Shown here one piece after another: positions 8,783-18,782 of a stretch of DNA of 64,000 nt (its first letter is position 1; the number at the start of each line of letters is the position of its first letter). Position numbers and translations under genes: made by a program. Under the pieces are notes generated by a model. That model was not told where the DNA came from. It searched no databases and saw only the letters and a list, made by a program, of their open reading frames with translations. This DNA comes from Martelella radicis (GTDB lineage Bacteria; Pseudomonadota; Alphaproteobacteria; Rhizobiales; Rhizobiaceae), in the NCBI RefSeq assembly GCF_014196625.1, contig NZ_JACIDZ010000004.1, positions 1 to 64,000 on the forward strand. The letters run 5' to 3'.

Positions 8783-8915
8783 GCGGATTTCCGTTTCTTA
8801 ACCAAATCGCCCTAAACTCGGCTGTTGATGCGCTGATAGCGGCACCGGGCCGATTCTAGCGCCTTGCCGGCGCGTTGCAAGCCGGTACAGGGGACGGTGC
8901 AAGGGGATAGCACGA

Positions 8916-9287
8916 ATGGCAAAACAGGTTCTGATCGTCGAAGACAATGATTTGAATATGAAGCTGTTTCGTGATCTCGTCGAGGCGCAGGGTTATGAGG
9001 TGGTGGAAAGCCGCACCGGAGCGGATGCGGTGGAGCTTGCCCGCCTGTTCAGACCCGGACTGATACTAATGGATATTCAATTGCCGGAAAATTCCGGCCT
9101 CGACATTGCCCGTGAGATGAAAGCCGACCGTGACCTCGCAAAGATTCCGATCGTCGCCGTCACGGCCTTTGCCATGCGCGGCGATGAAGAACGGATCCGG
9201 GCCTCGGGCTGCGATGCCTATCTTTCCAAGCCGGTTTCCGTGCCGAATTTCATCAAGACCGTGAAGGCCTATCTGGGCGATGCCTGA
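8916..9287 (+). CDS. divK: Single-domain response regulator DivK
   Basis: The 123-aa protein is a stand-alone receiver with all key residues: acidic pocket E9/D10, phosphoacceptor D53 ([13 protein letters not shown]), T83 (VAVTAFAM) and K105 (YLSKPVSV). This is the DivK pattern. In alphaproteobacteria DivK is phosphorylated by polar PleC/DivJ-type kinases and indirectly lowers CtrA activity, controlling division asymmetry. AAGGGG precedes the ATG. It overlaps the next gene by 8 nt, the usual divK-pleD arrangement. Confidence 0.95.
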   Translation: MAKQVLIVEDNDLNMKLFRDLVEAQGYEVVESRTGADAVELARLFRPGLILMDIQLPENSGLDIAREMKADRDLAKIPIVAVTAFAMRGDEERIRASGCDAYLSKPVSVPNFIKTVKAYLGDA

Positions 9288-10569
9288 GGGGGCGACGTTG
9301 AAGAGCGCAACGCATGAAAGCATTGTCCTGATCGGCGGCGAGGGCGCCGTGGCGCAGACGCTGTCTGCGATGCTGAGCGGCTGGCCGGTCGGCTTCTTCC
9401 AGGCCGATTTTTCCGACAGTGATACGACGATGGCGGCTGTCAACGCCGCAAGCCTCATCCTGGTCGCCGTCGATGATGATGCGCCGGGGCCGGCGCTTGC
9501 CTGCTGCGGCATCCTCAAGGAACATGATTCGGGCGTGAGCGCGCCGGTTGCCATCGTAACCCCGGAACGGGCCGATGCGACGCTTCGGCTGGCCGCTTTG
9601 CGCGCCGGCGCCGACGATGTGATCGGGCTGGAGCACAATCTCGCGACGGCCGCGGCCCGGATTTCTGCGCTTCTGCGTTTTCGTACGCTGCAAAGCGAGG
9701 CGGGAACCTCCGCCGAAGCCTGGCCGACCGCTCCGCGCGCGGCGGCCGTGCCGGACGAAACGGTGCGGGTCCTGATCGTGGCCGAGGACGCGGCCATGCG
9801 CCAGGACCTCTTGAAGAGCATGCTGTCGCTGACGACCACTGTCGCGACCGGAAACCTGCGCGAGGCGCTTTACCTCGCCTCCAGCCAGAGCTTCGACCTC
9901 GTGCTGGTTCATGGCGGGCCGGTGCTGGGCGATGGCCTGCGCATTTGCGGCCAGCTCCGCTGCGTTCCCGGCATGCGTTTCGTGCCCCTTTTCGCTCTGT
10001 GCGAGCCGGGCGGGCTGCACGAGAATGCGGGCGATGCCGCCCGCAGCGTCGACGATTGCATGGAATGGCCCGGTGAAACCGGCGAGCTTATCCTGAGGGC
10101 TTTGCTGCACCTGCGTCGCAAGCGCTTCGTCGAGGCGCTGGGGGCGGCTGTCGAGGATTTCGCCGACGCGCCGGAGATGGTCGAAAGCGATACCGGCCTT
10201 CTCGCCCCCGAACGTTTCGCCGCGACGCTTAATACCCTCAAGCGCGAAGCAACGACCGCAGGGTCGCCGCTCTACATGGGCGTGGTCCGCGTGCCGGAAG
10301 ATCCCAGCGGCGCGCGCGTCGAGGCGGTCGCCGCGCTGATACGCTATCATCTGAGCGGTCGGGACGCGGCAAGCCGCGTGGAGGACGGGCTTTTTGCCAT
10401 TCTTTACCCCGACCGACGCCGCGACGATGCCGAACAGGCGATCGCCGTGCTGCGCCAGCGCCTCGACGCAAATCTCTCACGGCTTCTGGGAGAGGGGGTG
10501 CAGGACGCCTATCAACCCGCCGTCGATCCGGCTCTTGCCATCCGCACGGCGCTGACGGAAGTAAACTGA
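9280..10569 (+). CDS. Degenerate PleD-like protein (inactive REC-REC-GGDEF)
   Basis: The 429-aa ORF occupies the pleD site and has PleD architecture: REC1 (about 12-120), REC2 (about 162-275) and a GGDEF-like domain (about 300-425). Every hallmark residue I can place is changed. In REC1 the phospho-Asp position is A63 (LILVAVDD), and in REC2 it is H211 (FDLVLVHGG). The GGEEF active-site loop reads EDGLF (368-372). A vestige of the domain opening, [10 protein letters not shown], remains. The frame is intact and overlaps divK by 8 nt, so this is not a simple pseudogene. It should neither accept phosphate nor make c-di-GMP; a scaffold or regulatory role is possible. Confidence 0.8.
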   Translation: MPEGATLKSATHESIVLIGGEGAVAQTLSAMLSGWPVGFFQADFSDSDTTMAAVNAASLILVAVDDDAPGPALACCGILKEHDSGVSAPVAIVTPERADATLRLAALRAGADDVIGLEHNLATAAARISALLRFRTLQSEAGTSAEAWPTAPRAAAVPDETVRVLIVAEDAAMRQDLLKSMLSLTTTVATGNLREALYLASSQSFDLVLVHGGPVLGDGLRICGQLRCVPGMRFVPLFALCEPGGLHENAGDAARSVDDCMEWPGETGELILRALLHLRRKRFVEALGAAVEDFADAPEMVESDTGLLAPERFAATLNTLKREATTAGSPLYMGVVRVPEDPSGARVEAVAALIRYHLSGRDAASRVEDGLFAILYPDRRRDDAEQAIAVLRQRLDANLSRLLGEGVQDAYQPAVDPALAIRTALTEVN

Positions 10570-11040
10570 GGTTCCGCAGGTCCGATCTGTATAAATTCCG
10601 CTGCCTCTCCTTGTCTTTGTCGCGAGGCTCCTGCGCCGAGCGGCCGGAATTCATGGCCCAGGGGGGCCATAAGAACATCGGACGGGCGTTTCGACCAGAT
10701 GGTAAAACCGCGACAAATGCTTGGCGGTTAACCATAAAAAGGTCAGAATTGTGCTTAATCAACGAAATTCAGTTGATTATTATTTCAGAGCGTACAAAAT
10801 TGCTCCAACTGCCTTTGGTGGTTGCCCCATGATGCTCAGGTCCGCCGCATCTCCTGGAATCGTGGGGTCGGTCGGCTGATCGCTGGCGGGATTCCTCGTG
10901 CCCACAGCCATCAGCCGGCCGCTCTTCATGTTAGCGCTTTCTTTTCAGCTCAAATCACTGATTCTGGCGCCTTTTCGGGGGGCAGAAAACGGCTCATCCC
11001 GCGACAGTCCGGCTTAAGCCGCTTCTCAGCTTCTTTCCAA
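10570..11040. other. 471-bp gap with no recognisable gene
   Basis: The gap lies between the PleD-like gene and msrB. The 10720-10810 part is notably AT-rich compared with its surroundings and contains TTAACCAT at 10728-10735. An 18-bp palindrome (atggcc/ggccat) lies near 10652. Short ORFs here have no protein-like features. rpmG, often found downstream of pleD in rhizobia, is not present. It could hold regulatory DNA or a small RNA, but I see no promoter-terminator pair. Confidence 0.5.
10728..10735. promoter_or_regulatory. TTAACCAT, possible CtrA half-site
   Basis: An exact TTAACCAT octamer in an AT-rich intergenic stretch. TTAACCAT-type sequences are the CtrA half-site consensus in alphaproteobacteria. 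No gene start lies close downstream on either strand, so the target is unclear. Confidence 0.3.
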
Positions 11041-11454
11041 TCAGGTTTTGTCTTCAACGAAATGCATGGCGTGGCCGTTCATGCAATAACGCAACCCGGT
11101 CGGGGCAGGGCCGTCGGGAAAGACATGGCCCAGATGACCGCCGCAATTGGCGCAACGGATTTCAGTGCGCACCATGCCGTGGGATTCGTCGCGCAATTCC
11201 GTCACAACGCCGGGTTCGACAGGCTCGAAGAAGCTCGGCCAGCCGCAGCCCGCATCGAACTTTGTATCCGAGCGGAACAGCGCCGTTTCGCAGCCGGCGC
11301 AATAGTAGGTACCTGATTCGAAACTGTCCCAGTAAGGCCCGGTGAACGGGCGTTCCGTACCCTGCTGGCGCAAGATATGATACTGTTCCGGGGTCAATTC
11401 CTCACGCCATTGTGAATCGGACAGCGTTTTTTTCTGTTTATTGCTCTGGGTCAA
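11041..11454 (-). CDS. msrB: Peptide-methionine (R)-S-oxide reductase MsrB
   Basis: A 137-aa single-domain MsrB. Zinc is bound by C52/C55 ([11 protein letters not shown]) and C101/C104 ([13 protein letters not shown]). The catalytic cysteine is C124 in [12 protein letters not shown], and C70 in AGCGWPSF may be the resolving residue. The enzyme reduces methionine-R-sulfoxide in proteins with thioredoxin. The usual RYCINSAAL after the catalytic Cys is here RYCMNGHAM, a known-looking variant of the family. There is no signal peptide, so it is cytoplasmic. It seems monocistronic and is divergent from the Mrp operon. Confidence 0.94.
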   Translation of the reverse strand: MTQSNKQKKTLSDSQWREELTPEQYHILRQQGTERPFTGPYWDSFESGTYYCAGCETALFRSDTKFDAGCGWPSFFEPVEPGVVTELRDESHGMVRTEIRCANCGGHLGHVFPDGPAPTGLRYCMNGHAMHFVEDKT

Positions 11455-11700
11455 TGTCGCGCTCCGGTATGTTTTGCCGTTTAATAGGCGTGTCTGCAGC
11501 CATATTTGGGTTCCAACACGAGGAAAAGCAATGGCTTGCTTCCTTCGGTGGCGTCCAAGTGATGAATTTTGCGCTGCGTCATTTCATGGATGTGAAAAAG
11601 CTCCGGCCGCTCTTGAGCCGGTGCTTTTCTTGCCGTAACACGTTTGTTGTCTGAACTATTTGCCGGTTCGGCTTGTATATTGTCAGTTTTTGGAGACGCC

Positions 11701-14061
11701 ATGACCGCCAGTGAAACGGCTCTTGTACTTTTGGCCTTGTGCTTGCCTTTTCTGGGCGCGGTCTTCTCTCCGATACTCTACCGTATCTTCAAGTCGAATG
11801 CGCCGTGGCTTCTTGCCCTTATTCCGCTGTTTTCGCTCATCCAGTTCATCCGCCTCGTCCCCAAGGTGGCCGAAGGCGCGGTGCTGACGGGCGGCTATGA
11901 CTGGGTGCCGAGCCTCGGACTCCGGTTCTCCTTCCTGCTTGACGGTCTGTCGCTCACATTCGCGATCCTGATCACTGGCATCGGCACGATGATCATTCTT
12001 TATGCGGGCGGCTACATGAAGGGCCATCCGCAGCAGGCGCGATTCCTGTCCTTCATGTTCATGTTCATGGGCGCGATGCTGGGCGTGGTGATCTCCGACG
12101 GCCTGCTGATGCTGTTCGTCTTCTGGGAGCTGACCTCGATCACCTCCTTCCTTCTGATCGGCTTCGACAACGAGAAGGAAGCCTCGCGCCGCGCGGCGAT
12201 CCAGGCGCTGGTGGTGACGGGCGGCGGCGGCCTCTTTTTGCTGGCGGGCGTGCTGCTGATCCAGAACATCACCGGCGCTGCCTCGCTTTCGGCTCTGTTG
12301 GAGAGCGGCAATGTGCTGCGCGACAGTCCGCTCTATCTGGCTGCCTTCATTCTCGTGCTCGGCGGCGCCTTTACCAAATCGGCGCAGTTCCCGTTCCACT
12401 TCTGGCTTCCCAACGCCATGGAAGCGCCGACGCCTGTTTCCGCCTACCTGCATTCGGCCACCATGGTGAAGGCAGGCGTCTATCTTCTGATGCGGCTCAA
12501 CCCGGTGATGGGCGATACAGCATTGTGGACGACCGTGCTGCCGGTGTTTGGCGCGGCGACGCTGATCGTCGGTACGCTGCTTGCAATCCGTCAGACCGAC
12601 CTGAAACTGATGCTCGCCTATACCACTGTCTCCTCGCTCGGCCTGATGGTGATGATGACGGGCATGGACATTCCCCATGCGGCGGAAGGCGCGGTGCTCT
12701 ATCTGATTGCCCACTCGCTGTTCAAGGGCGGGTTGTTCATGGTCGCCGGCCTGATCGATCACGAGACCGGGACCCGCGACCTGACCAAGCTTGGCGGGCT
12801 CGCCCGGGCGATGCCGATCACCTTTGCCGCCGGGCTTGCCGGCGCGATTTCCATGGGCGGGCTGCCGCCCTTCGTCGGCTTTCTTGCCAAGGAAGGCATC
12901 TACGAGGCGCTGGCCGCCGGAAGCTTCTATGCCACGATCTTCCTGCTGATCGCGATCCTCGGCAATGCGCTGATGTTCGCCGTCGGCTTCGGCGTCGGGC
13001 TGAAGCCCTTCATCGGCGAGAAGACCGAGACGCCGAAACATGCGCATGAAGGGCCGATGCTGATGTGGCTCGGGCCGATCGTTCTCGGCGCCACGGCCTT
13101 TCTCGCGGCCGCCTTCGCCCATTTCTTCAATAGTCATTTTTCCGGCCCGATGGCCTCCGCCGTTGCCGGAGAAGAGGTGGAGATCCACCTGTCGCTAATC
13201 CCGCATATCGGCGTTCCGCTCGCGCTTTCGGTGCTGACGGTGATCATCGCGCTTGTCGTCTACTGGCGCCTTTCCGAGGCGCGGGCGGCAATGGCCGGCA
13301 TGTTTGCCCGCCTCGGTCCCGGACCGGATGCCTGGTTCGACAGTTTTATGCGTGGCATCGTGCGTCTGTCGTTCAAGGTCACGCAGACAGTGCAACCCGG
13401 GCGGCTCGAATTCTATATCACCGCGACCTTCTGCATTATCGCGGCGGTACTTCTCGTCTCGCTCGTCTCCTTCGGCGAATTGCCGCAATGGCCGGGCCTG
13501 CCGGATGGCTTCCTGCTTGGCCACTGGGTGATTGTCGGCCTTGCCGTGGCTGGCCTGCTTGCGGTGATCAATGCGCATAACCGCCTGACGGCGATCGTGA
13601 CGCTCGGCATCCAGGGCTTTTCCGTCGCGGTCCTGTTCCTGCTGCTCGGCGCGCCGGATCTCTCCTTCACCCAGTTCATGGTCGAAACGCTTTCGGTCGT
13701 GATCCTGACCCTGGTGATGACGCGGCTCAATCTGGCGCCGTCGGACCATCGCGCCCTTGGCCAGAAACTCTTCGACGGCGCGGTCGCCGCCCTTTGCGGC
13801 CTGGGCTTCGCCCTGCTGCTGATGCGCGCGACGCAGGTGCCCTTCAACGACGCGCTGACCGAGTTCTTCAACACCTATTCGAAGGTGATCGCTCACGGGC
13901 ACAATGTCGTCAATGTCATCATCGTCGACTTCCGTGGAACGGATACGCTGGGTGAGATCGCCGTGGTGATGATCACCGGGCTTGCCATTCTGGCGCTCAT
14001 CCGGGTGCGGTCCGGCCGGACCAAGGCCACGCCCGTCGCCAAAGAGGAGAAGGCACAATGA
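11701..14061 (+). CDS. mrpA: Mrp-type Na+(K+)/H+ antiporter subunit A
   Basis: A 786-aa polytopic membrane protein, about 20 helices. The N-terminal two thirds are NuoL-like (HGTRDL-type motif as [13 protein letters not shown]; proton-path region [23 protein letters not shown]). The C-terminal part has the MrpA-specific segments [20 protein letters not shown] and [15 protein letters not shown]. It is the large proton-pumping subunit of the seven-protein Mrp/Pha/Mnh complex. I chose the ATG at 11701 with GGAG upstream; the frame is open from 11644. It overlaps the next gene by 4 nt. Confidence 0.94.
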   Translation: MTASETALVLLALCLPFLGAVFSPILYRIFKSNAPWLLALIPLFSLIQFIRLVPKVAEGAVLTGGYDWVPSLGLRFSFLLDGLSLTFAILITGIGTMIILYAGGYMKGHPQQARFLSFMFMFMGAMLGVVISDGLLMLFVFWELTSITSFLLIGFDNEKEASRRAAIQALVVTGGGGLFLLAGVLLIQNITGAASLSALLESGNVLRDSPLYLAAFILVLGGAFTKSAQFPFHFWLPNAMEAPTPVSAYLHSATMVKAGVYLLMRLNPVMGDTALWTTVLPVFGAATLIVGTLLAIRQTDLKLMLAYTTVSSLGLMVMMTGMDIPHAAEGAVLYLIAHSLFKGGLFMVAGLIDHETGTRDLTKLGGLARAMPITFAAGLAGAISMGGLPPFVGFLAKEGIYEALAAGSFYATIFLLIAILGNALMFAVGFGVGLKPFIGEKTETPKHAHEGPMLMWLGPIVLGATAFLAAAFAHFFNSHFSGPMASAVAGEEVEIHLSLIPHIGVPLALSVLTVIIALVVYWRLSEARAAMAGMFARLGPGPDAWFDSFMRGIVRLSFKVTQTVQPGRLEFYITATFCIIAAVLLVSLVSFGELPQWPGLPDGFLLGHWVIVGLAVAGLLAVINAHNRLTAIVTLGIQGFSVAVLFLLLGAPDLSFTQFMVETLSVVILTLVMTRLNLAPSDHRALGQKLFDGAVAALCGLGFALLLMRATQVPFNDALTEFFNTYSKVIAHGHNVVNVIIVDFRGTDTLGEIAVVMITGLAILALIRVRSGRTKATPVAKEEKAQ

Positions 14062-14477
14062 ATACGCTGATCTTTCGCACGGCCGCGCCGTTCCTCTCCG
14101 CGCTGATGATGCTGTTTTCGATCTTCGTCCTCCTGCGCGGACACAACGCGCCGGGCGGCGGCTTCATCGGCGGGTTGATCGCCGCTTCCGCGATCGCGAT
14201 CTTCGGAATAGCCTCCGGCGTCTCTGCGGTCAGGCGGGCGATCCACTTCCACCCGATGTCGATCGCCGGTGCGGGACTGCTGCTCTCGGCGCTGTCGGGC
14301 TTCATCTCGATCTTCGCCCATGTCCCCTTCATGACCGCGCACTGGATCTATCCGGTGATCTTCGGCGTCGAGGTTCCGATCTCCACGGTCACGACCTTCG
14401 ATATCGGGGTCTATCTTGTGGTCTTCGGCTCGATTTCCTCGATCTTCCTTGCGCTTGAAGAAAAGGACCATGCCTGA
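14058..14477 (+). CDS. mrpB: Mrp antiporter subunit B
   Basis: A 139-aa protein with four hydrophobic segments and the MnhB signature [23 protein letters not shown] (residues ~28-50), plus a C-terminal [17 protein letters not shown]. It is a membrane subunit of the Mrp cation/proton antiporter. Its ATG overlaps the mrpA stop, and its stop overlaps the mrpC start, so translation is coupled. Confidence 0.93.
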   Translation: MNTLIFRTAAPFLSALMMLFSIFVLLRGHNAPGGGFIGGLIAASAIAIFGIASGVSAVRRAIHFHPMSIAGAGLLLSALSGFISIFAHVPFMTAHWIYPVIFGVEVPISTVTTFDIGVYLVVFGSISSIFLALEEKDHA

Positions 14478-14854
14478 TGGAATTCGTGCTTTCCTGCCTG
14501 GTCGGCCTGTTCTTCGCCGCGGCGATCTATCTGATGCTGTCGCGCCACAGCGTCAGGATCATGCTCGGCATTGCCATCCTCGGCAACGCGGTCAACCTGC
14601 TGATCTTCACCGCCGGCAGGATCACCGGATTCGTGCCGCCGATCATTCCCGAGACCATGGATACGCTGCCCGCCGGCACGGCCAATCCGCTGCCGCAGGC
14701 GCTGATCCTGACAGCGATCGTGATCTCCTTTTCGTTCTTCGCCTTCCTTCTGGTTTTGACCTATCGCGCCTATCAGGACCTCAACACTGATGACACCGAC
14801 GACATGCGGGCTGCGGAACCCAAGGATCAGCCCATGCCGCCGCTCGGCTATTAA
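14477..14854 (+). CDS. mrpC: Mrp antiporter subunit C (NuoK-like)
   Basis: A 125-aa NuoK-like protein with three transmembrane helices. The conserved features are VRIMLGIAILGNAVNLLIF and DPLPQALILTAIVISF-like TANPLPQALILTAIVI. It corresponds to MrpC/MnhC/PhaC. It begins at the last base of the mrpB stop and lies 23 bp before mrpD. Confidence 0.93.
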   Translation: MEFVLSCLVGLFFAAAIYLMLSRHSVRIMLGIAILGNAVNLLIFTAGRITGFVPPIIPETMDTLPAGTANPLPQALILTAIVISFSFFAFLLVLTYRAYQDLNTDDTDDMRAAEPKDQPMPPLGY

Positions 14855-14877
14855 ACAAGGATAATAAGACCGCACCC

Positions 14878-16434
14878 ATGGCCGCTTCGTCCTCCGCCCA
14901 TTCTGTCGACCTGTCTCTCGCGCTGACGATGGAACCGTCAACGCTGACGGATTGGCTCGTCATCCTGCCCGTCGCGATCTGCATCACCGTCGGCGCGGTG
15001 CTGATGCTGATCCGCAAACATACGGTCTGGCATCCGGTGATCGCCATTCCGGCGCTTGCCCTTCTTGTCGTCGTCGAGGCGCTGCTTGTCTATGCCGTCT
15101 CGACCGGCGGTCCGATCACCATGGTGGCCGGGCGCTGGCTCCCGCCTTTCGGCATCGCCTTCTCGGCCGACCTTCTCGGCGCGCTGTTCGCCCTCGCTTC
15201 GGGCATTGCCGGCCTCGCCGGCGCGATCTTCGCGGTCGGCGACATCCGTTCCGGCGGTCGCCGCTACGGTTTCTATCCATTCCTGATGCTGTTGATGGCC
15301 GGCGTCTCGGGCGCGTTCCTGACCGGCGACATCTTCAACCTCTATGTCTGGTTCGAGGTTCTGCTGATCTCCTCCTTCGGTCTGCTTATCCTCGGCTCCA
15401 GCCATGAGCAGCTTGACGGCGCGATGAAATACGCCGTCTTGAACCTGATCGGAACGACGTTGTTCCTGATTGCGGTTGCCTATCTCTATGCCGTGTTCGG
15501 AACGCTCAATATGGCCGATATCGCGCTCAGGTCGCGTGCGGCGCCGATGCTGCCGACTGCGACGATCGGCGCGCTGTTCGTGCTCGCCTTCGGCATGAAG
15601 GCGGCGGCCTTTCCGGTCAATTTCTGGCTGCCTGCCTCCTACCACACGCCGCGCACTGTGGTCTCGGGTCTGTTCGGCGGGCTCTTGACCAAGGTGGGCG
15701 TCTACGCGCTTCTGCGCGTCATGGTGATGATCCTGCCGGCGGATCTTGCAAGTCTTGGCGCGCTTGTCTCGATCAGCGCTTTCCTGACCATGGTGATTGC
15801 CGGCCTTGGCGCGATCGCGCAGCACGATATCCGCCGCACGGTCGGTTACGTCGTGATCATCGGCATCGGCAATGTGTTTGCCGGCGTGGCCGTCGGCGGC
15901 GTGTCGGGCCTTGAGGGCGCGCTTGTCTATGCGCTTCATTCTATGATCCTGATGACGGCGCTTTATTTCATCGTCGGCCTGGCCGGAAAGCTTGCGGGCG
16001 GGTTCTCGCTGACTGCGATTGGCGGGCTTTACCGCAGCAATCCGGCCTTTGCCGGCCTGAGCCTCGCAGCCTTTTTTGCCGCTGCCGGCCTGCCGCCGTT
16101 CTCCGGTTTCTGGCCAAAGGCGCTTCTGGTCCGCGCAACGCTCGACGGCGGCCAGTGGTGGCTTGCGCTTGCCATCCTGTTTGCCGGCTTCTGCACCACG
16201 GTCGCGCTCGGGCGTATTTTCCTTCTGGCCTATTGGCGGCCGGCTCTGTCCGCGCCTGCGGCAAAGGCGACCGTGCCTCTGTCCGAGAGCCTGCCGGTGG
16301 TGGGGCTGATGGCGCTCGTCGTCGTGTTCGGCATCTATCCCGAACCGCTGCTTGCGATCGCCACGCGCGCAGTCGAGGGGCTTCTTGCGCCCGAGGCCTA
16401 TTTCATGTCGGTCTTTCCCGGGGGAGCGTCCTAG
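14878..16434 (+). CDS. mrpD: Mrp antiporter subunit D (NuoM/N-like)
   Basis: A 518-aa polytopic protein homologous to NuoM/NuoN proton-pumping subunits. Diagnostic stretches are LYVWFEVLLISSFGLL (conserved membrane Glu), FGMKAAAFPVNFWLPASYHTP (conserved Lys and entry loop) and GLYRSNPAFAGLSLAAFFAAAGLPPFSGFW. MrpD is the second antiporter-like subunit of the complex. It is directly abutted by mrpE. Confidence 0.94.
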   Translation: MAASSSAHSVDLSLALTMEPSTLTDWLVILPVAICITVGAVLMLIRKHTVWHPVIAIPALALLVVVEALLVYAVSTGGPITMVAGRWLPPFGIAFSADLLGALFALASGIAGLAGAIFAVGDIRSGGRRYGFYPFLMLLMAGVSGAFLTGDIFNLYVWFEVLLISSFGLLILGSSHEQLDGAMKYAVLNLIGTTLFLIAVAYLYAVFGTLNMADIALRSRAAPMLPTATIGALFVLAFGMKAAAFPVNFWLPASYHTPRTVVSGLFGGLLTKVGVYALLRVMVMILPADLASLGALVSISAFLTMVIAGLGAIAQHDIRRTVGYVVIIGIGNVFAGVAVGGVSGLEGALVYALHSMILMTALYFIVGLAGKLAGGFSLTAIGGLYRSNPAFAGLSLAAFFAAAGLPPFSGFWPKALLVRATLDGGQWWLALAILFAGFCTTVALGRIFLLAYWRPALSAPAAKATVPLSESLPVVGLMALVVVFGIYPEPLLAIATRAVEGLLAPEAYFMSVFPGGAS

Positions 16435-16908
16435 ATGTCCATGCTGCTCTTGAACCTTGTTCTCGCCATTGTCTGGGTCGCCGTGACAGGCAGCGCCTCG
16501 CTGCACAATCTGGTGTTCGGATTTGTGATCGGTGCGATCGCCGTCGGGCTGGTGCGTCATCAGGTCGGCGGGACCGGCTATTTCTCCCGGGCGAGGCGCG
16601 TTACGGCGCTGTTTCTGGTGTTTCTCTATGATCTGATGAAATCGGCCTGGTCGGTTGCCAAGCTGGTTTGCTCGCCGCGCATGGACCTGAAGCCCGGTAT
16701 TCTGCGCTTCGAACTGTCGCTCGAAAGGGATTTCGAAATCGTCCTCCTTGCCAACATGATCACGCTGACGCCCGGAACCTTGACCGTCGATGTGTCGGAC
16801 GACAAGAAATATCTCTTCATCCATGCCATTGACTGTTCCGATCCCGATGGCATTCGCCGCGACATCGCCAATGGATTCGAGAAGAAGATCAGGGAGGCTT
16901 TCGCCTGA
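16435..16908 (+). CDS. mrpE: Mrp antiporter subunit E
   Basis: A 157-aa MnhE-type protein: hydrophobic N-terminus (about residues 1-60) followed by a soluble domain with [20 protein letters not shown] and YLFIHAIDC, both diagnostic of MrpE. It begins right after the mrpD stop, and its stop overlaps the mrpF start. It is thought to help assembly and stability of the Mrp complex. Confidence 0.92.
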   Translation: MSMLLLNLVLAIVWVAVTGSASLHNLVFGFVIGAIAVGLVRHQVGGTGYFSRARRVTALFLVFLYDLMKSAWSVAKLVCSPRMDLKPGILRFELSLERDFEIVLLANMITLTPGTLTVDVSDDKKYLFIHAIDCSDPDGIRRDIANGFEKKIREAFA

Positions 16909-17297
16909 TGACGCCTGACGTGATTGTATCAACCGCTGCCGATATCTCGATCGCGATCCTTTCGCTGGCGCTTCTTCTGACCGCCGTGAGGGTGGTGAAG
17001 GGGCCGACGCTGCCGGACCGGGTGCTCTCGCTCGACATGCTGGTGGCCGTGGCGATGGGCTTCATCGTCGTCATCGCCATTCGCTCCGGCTTCACGCTCT
17101 ACATCGATATCGCCATCGCGCTCGGCCTGGTCGGCTTTCTGGCCACTGTCGCCTTTGCCCGTTTCATCCGTTCAAGCGCGATGCGCGATGAGACCGAGAC
17201 CGGATTCCAGGTCCGCCCGCATCCGATGGCCTATGATTCGGGCAGCAATGGCGAAGATGTGCCGGTCGTCTCCGCCGATGAAGCGAAGAAGGATTAA
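16908..17297 (+). CDS. mrpF: Mrp antiporter subunit F
   Basis: A 129-aa protein with three helices and the MrpF motif [17 protein letters not shown]. Relative to the common ~90-aa MrpF it carries a ~35-aa hydrophilic C-terminal tail (from about residue 92), probably cytoplasmic. It overlaps the end of mrpE by one base and is followed 5 bp later by mrpG. Confidence 0.92.
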   Translation: MTPDVIVSTAADISIAILSLALLLTAVRVVKGPTLPDRVLSLDMLVAVAMGFIVVIAIRSGFTLYIDIAIALGLVGFLATVAFARFIRSSAMRDETETGFQVRPHPMAYDSGSNGEDVPVVSADEAKKD

Positions 17298-17302
17298 GCC
17301 AG

Positions 17303-17641
17303 ATGGAATATGCTATCGCCATTCTCGTATCGCTCCTGATGCTCGGCGGCGCGCTTTTCACGCTGACGGCTGCCATCGGCATTCTGCGTCTACCCGATCT
17401 TTACACCCGTATGCACGCCGCCTCGAAGGCCGGCACTGTCGGCTCCGGCCTGATCTTTCTGGCCATCGGGTTTCACTCCGGCGAGATCGCCACGTTCGTG
17501 CGCGCCTTTGCAGGCATCGCCTTTTTCGTGCTGACCGCACCGATCTCTGCCCATCTTCTGGCGCGGGCCGCCCATCAGGTGGGGTATCCCCTGCACGAAA
17601 AAACAGTACAGGATGAACTTCAAGGTGGCGAAGATGTTTAG
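17303..17641 (+). CDS. mrpG: Mrp antiporter subunit G
   Basis: A 112-aa protein with three helices and the PhaG/MnhG signature [23 protein letters not shown], followed by [18 protein letters not shown]. It is the last gene of the Mrp operon. In Sinorhizobium meliloti the equivalent pha genes support K+ efflux and pH adaptation; the ion here cannot be told. Confidence 0.93.
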   Translation: MEYAIAILVSLLMLGGALFTLTAAIGILRLPDLYTRMHAASKAGTVGSGLIFLAIGFHSGEIATFVRAFAGIAFFVLTAPISAHLLARAAHQVGYPLHEKTVQDELQGGEDV

Positions 17642-18015
17642 TTGCACGGTAATCTTGCCACGGCAGGTTTAAATACAAGAAACAGAGTTTAAGGCCACAT
17701 CGGCGTTTCTATAACTTTTGATAGTCCGACATTGTTTTTTATTCATTGTAACTTTACTTTTCTGCATGGAGTGGTATTTGCTTGCGTCAGCATGAACAAC
17801 AAGCTCTTGCTAGAATAGAAAACAATATCTGTCTCTGCGTTGATACGGGACCGACCCTTGCCAGTTCAGCGGCCGTGTTCCCCAAGGCTAAACGTGCTTC
17901 AAGCTTCGTGAAGTCCAATGATGATCCGGATCAGTCGACCGGGCGTAATGGTCTTTTGAAGCCTGCCGGAAGCAATCGTCGCAGAGCCGATGAAAAAAGA
18001 GAATAGGAGTGAATA
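17642..18015. promoter_or_regulatory. 374-bp AT-rich upstream region of the mucR-type gene
   Basis: The stretch between mrpG and the MucR/Ros gene is AT-rich for this genome, especially 17690-17770, with several T tracts (for example acattgttttttattcattg). MucR/Ros proteins bind AT-rich DNA with T-rich steps and usually repress themselves, so this is a likely autoregulatory region. A 74-codon frame at 17782-18006 shows no protein-like features. AGGAG lies 8-12 bp before the ATG at 18016. No clear terminator follows mrpG. Confidence 0.45.
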
Positions 18016-18438
18016 ATGACGGAAGCTGCGGTCGAACAAGAGACCCAGAACCTCGTTGAGCTGACGGCTGATATTGTCGCGGCCTATGTCAGCAATCATG
18101 TCGTTCAGACCACGGACCTGCCCGGTTTGATCCGGGAAGTACACTCAGCGCTCAGCAACACCGCGCGCCCGCAAGAGGCCGCTCCGGCTGCCGAAAAGCA
18201 GAAGCCGGCCGTCTCCGTGCGCAAGTCGATCAGCGGTGATCATCTTGTTTGCCTGGAATGTGGCGGCACCTTCAAGTCGCTGAAGCGTCATCTGATGACG
18301 CATCACGACCTGACCCCCGACGCCTATCGCGAAAAATGGGACCTGCCGGTCGACTATCCAATGGTCGCCCCCTCCTATGCCGAGGCCCGTTCGCGCCTTG
18401 CCAAGGAAATGGGACTGGGCCAGCGCCGCAAGCGCTGA
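18016..18438 (+). CDS. mucR: MucR/Ros-family zinc-finger transcriptional regulator
   Basis: The 140-aa protein matches the MucR/Ros family over its length: N-terminal oligomerisation region ([16 protein letters not shown]), a C2H2 zinc finger with C79, C82, H92 and H96 ([20 protein letters not shown]), and the C-terminal [13 protein letters not shown] with a basic end. MucR/Ros proteins are nucleoid-associated-like repressors of exopolysaccharide, motility, virulence and cell-cycle genes in rhizobia and Brucella. Rhizobia often have several paralogues, so the symbol is family-level. Two consecutive terminators follow. Confidence 0.9.
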   Translation: MTEAAVEQETQNLVELTADIVAAYVSNHVVQTTDLPGLIREVHSALSNTARPQEAAPAAEKQKPAVSVRKSISGDHLVCLECGGTFKSLKRHLMTHHDLTPDAYREKWDLPVDYPMVAPSYAEARSRLAKEMGLGQRRKR

Positions 18439-18492
18439 CTGCATGCCAGCGCCCGCAAGCGGGCGAGGCGCTGAGGAAAGTCAGTTTTTTTT
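18435..18492 (+). terminator. Intrinsic terminator overlapping the mucR stop
   Basis: CTGACT (18435-18440), which includes the TGA stop, pairs with AGTCAG (18479-18484), enclosing an inner hairpin (GCCCGC 18451-18456 / GCGGGC 18459-18464). Eight T follow at 18485-18492. This is a compound stem-loop with a T tract. Confidence 0.8.
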
Positions 18493-18493
18493 G

Positions 18494-18525
18494 ATGCCAG
18501 CCGCACAAGCGCGCTGGCATTTTTT
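18494..18525 (+). terminator. Second, tandem intrinsic terminator
   Basis: ATGCCAG (18494-18500) and CTGGCAT (18514-18520) form a 7-bp stem extended by inner GC pairs, then TTTTT. It begins one base after the first terminator's T tract, giving a back-to-back pair after the mucR-type gene. Confidence 0.85.
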
Positions 18526-18782
18526 ATTGATGCGAGCGCTGTCAGTGCGCGCGCATGGCGAGCGCCGCCGGAGCGTGTTCGGCATCTCGATTTCACGCAT
18601 TAAGCGTATGTTCATTTGAATACCCGTAAATGGACGTGGTTGAAAAAAAGTAGGAAAAAAGTCCTAAATTTGAACAAATTAATGTAATAAAATCAATTCA
18701 AGGACACTGAGGCATACTGCCTTCCGTCCCCGTCTTGCCCTCGGATGCAAGAATATAATCCTATTTTCAGCCGGGAGTTGAC
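18526..18782. promoter_or_regulatory. AT-rich intergenic DNA upstream of the DnaA-IV-like gene
   Basis: After the two terminators the sequence is gene-free up to 18783. Positions 18640-18705 are strongly A/T-rich, with TAGGA (18651-18655) and TCCTA (18662-18666) inverted around an A-rich loop. This could be a promoter region or a MucR-type binding region; I find no convincing -35/-10 pair. Confidence 0.35.

Noticed and set aside
9280-10569. Calling the PleD-like gene a pseudogene
   Set aside because: The reading frame is complete, close to the length of PleD and overlaps divK normally; only active-site residues are lost.
10611-10832. 73-codon frame in the gap after the PleD-like gene
   Set aside because: No recognisable motif and no good ribosome binding site; composition resembles random intergenic DNA.
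11683-13188. 501-codon minus-strand frame
   Set aside because: Shadow of mrpA; the opposite strand encodes a clear NuoL-like protein.
14938-16932. 664-codon minus-strand frame
   Set aside because: Shadow of mrpD/mrpE; low-complexity His/Arg/Asp/Gln composition from the antisense of GC-rich membrane genes.
17782-18006. 74-codon frame upstream of the MucR-type gene
   Set aside because: No ribosome site, no conserved pattern; lies in the probable autoregulatory region.
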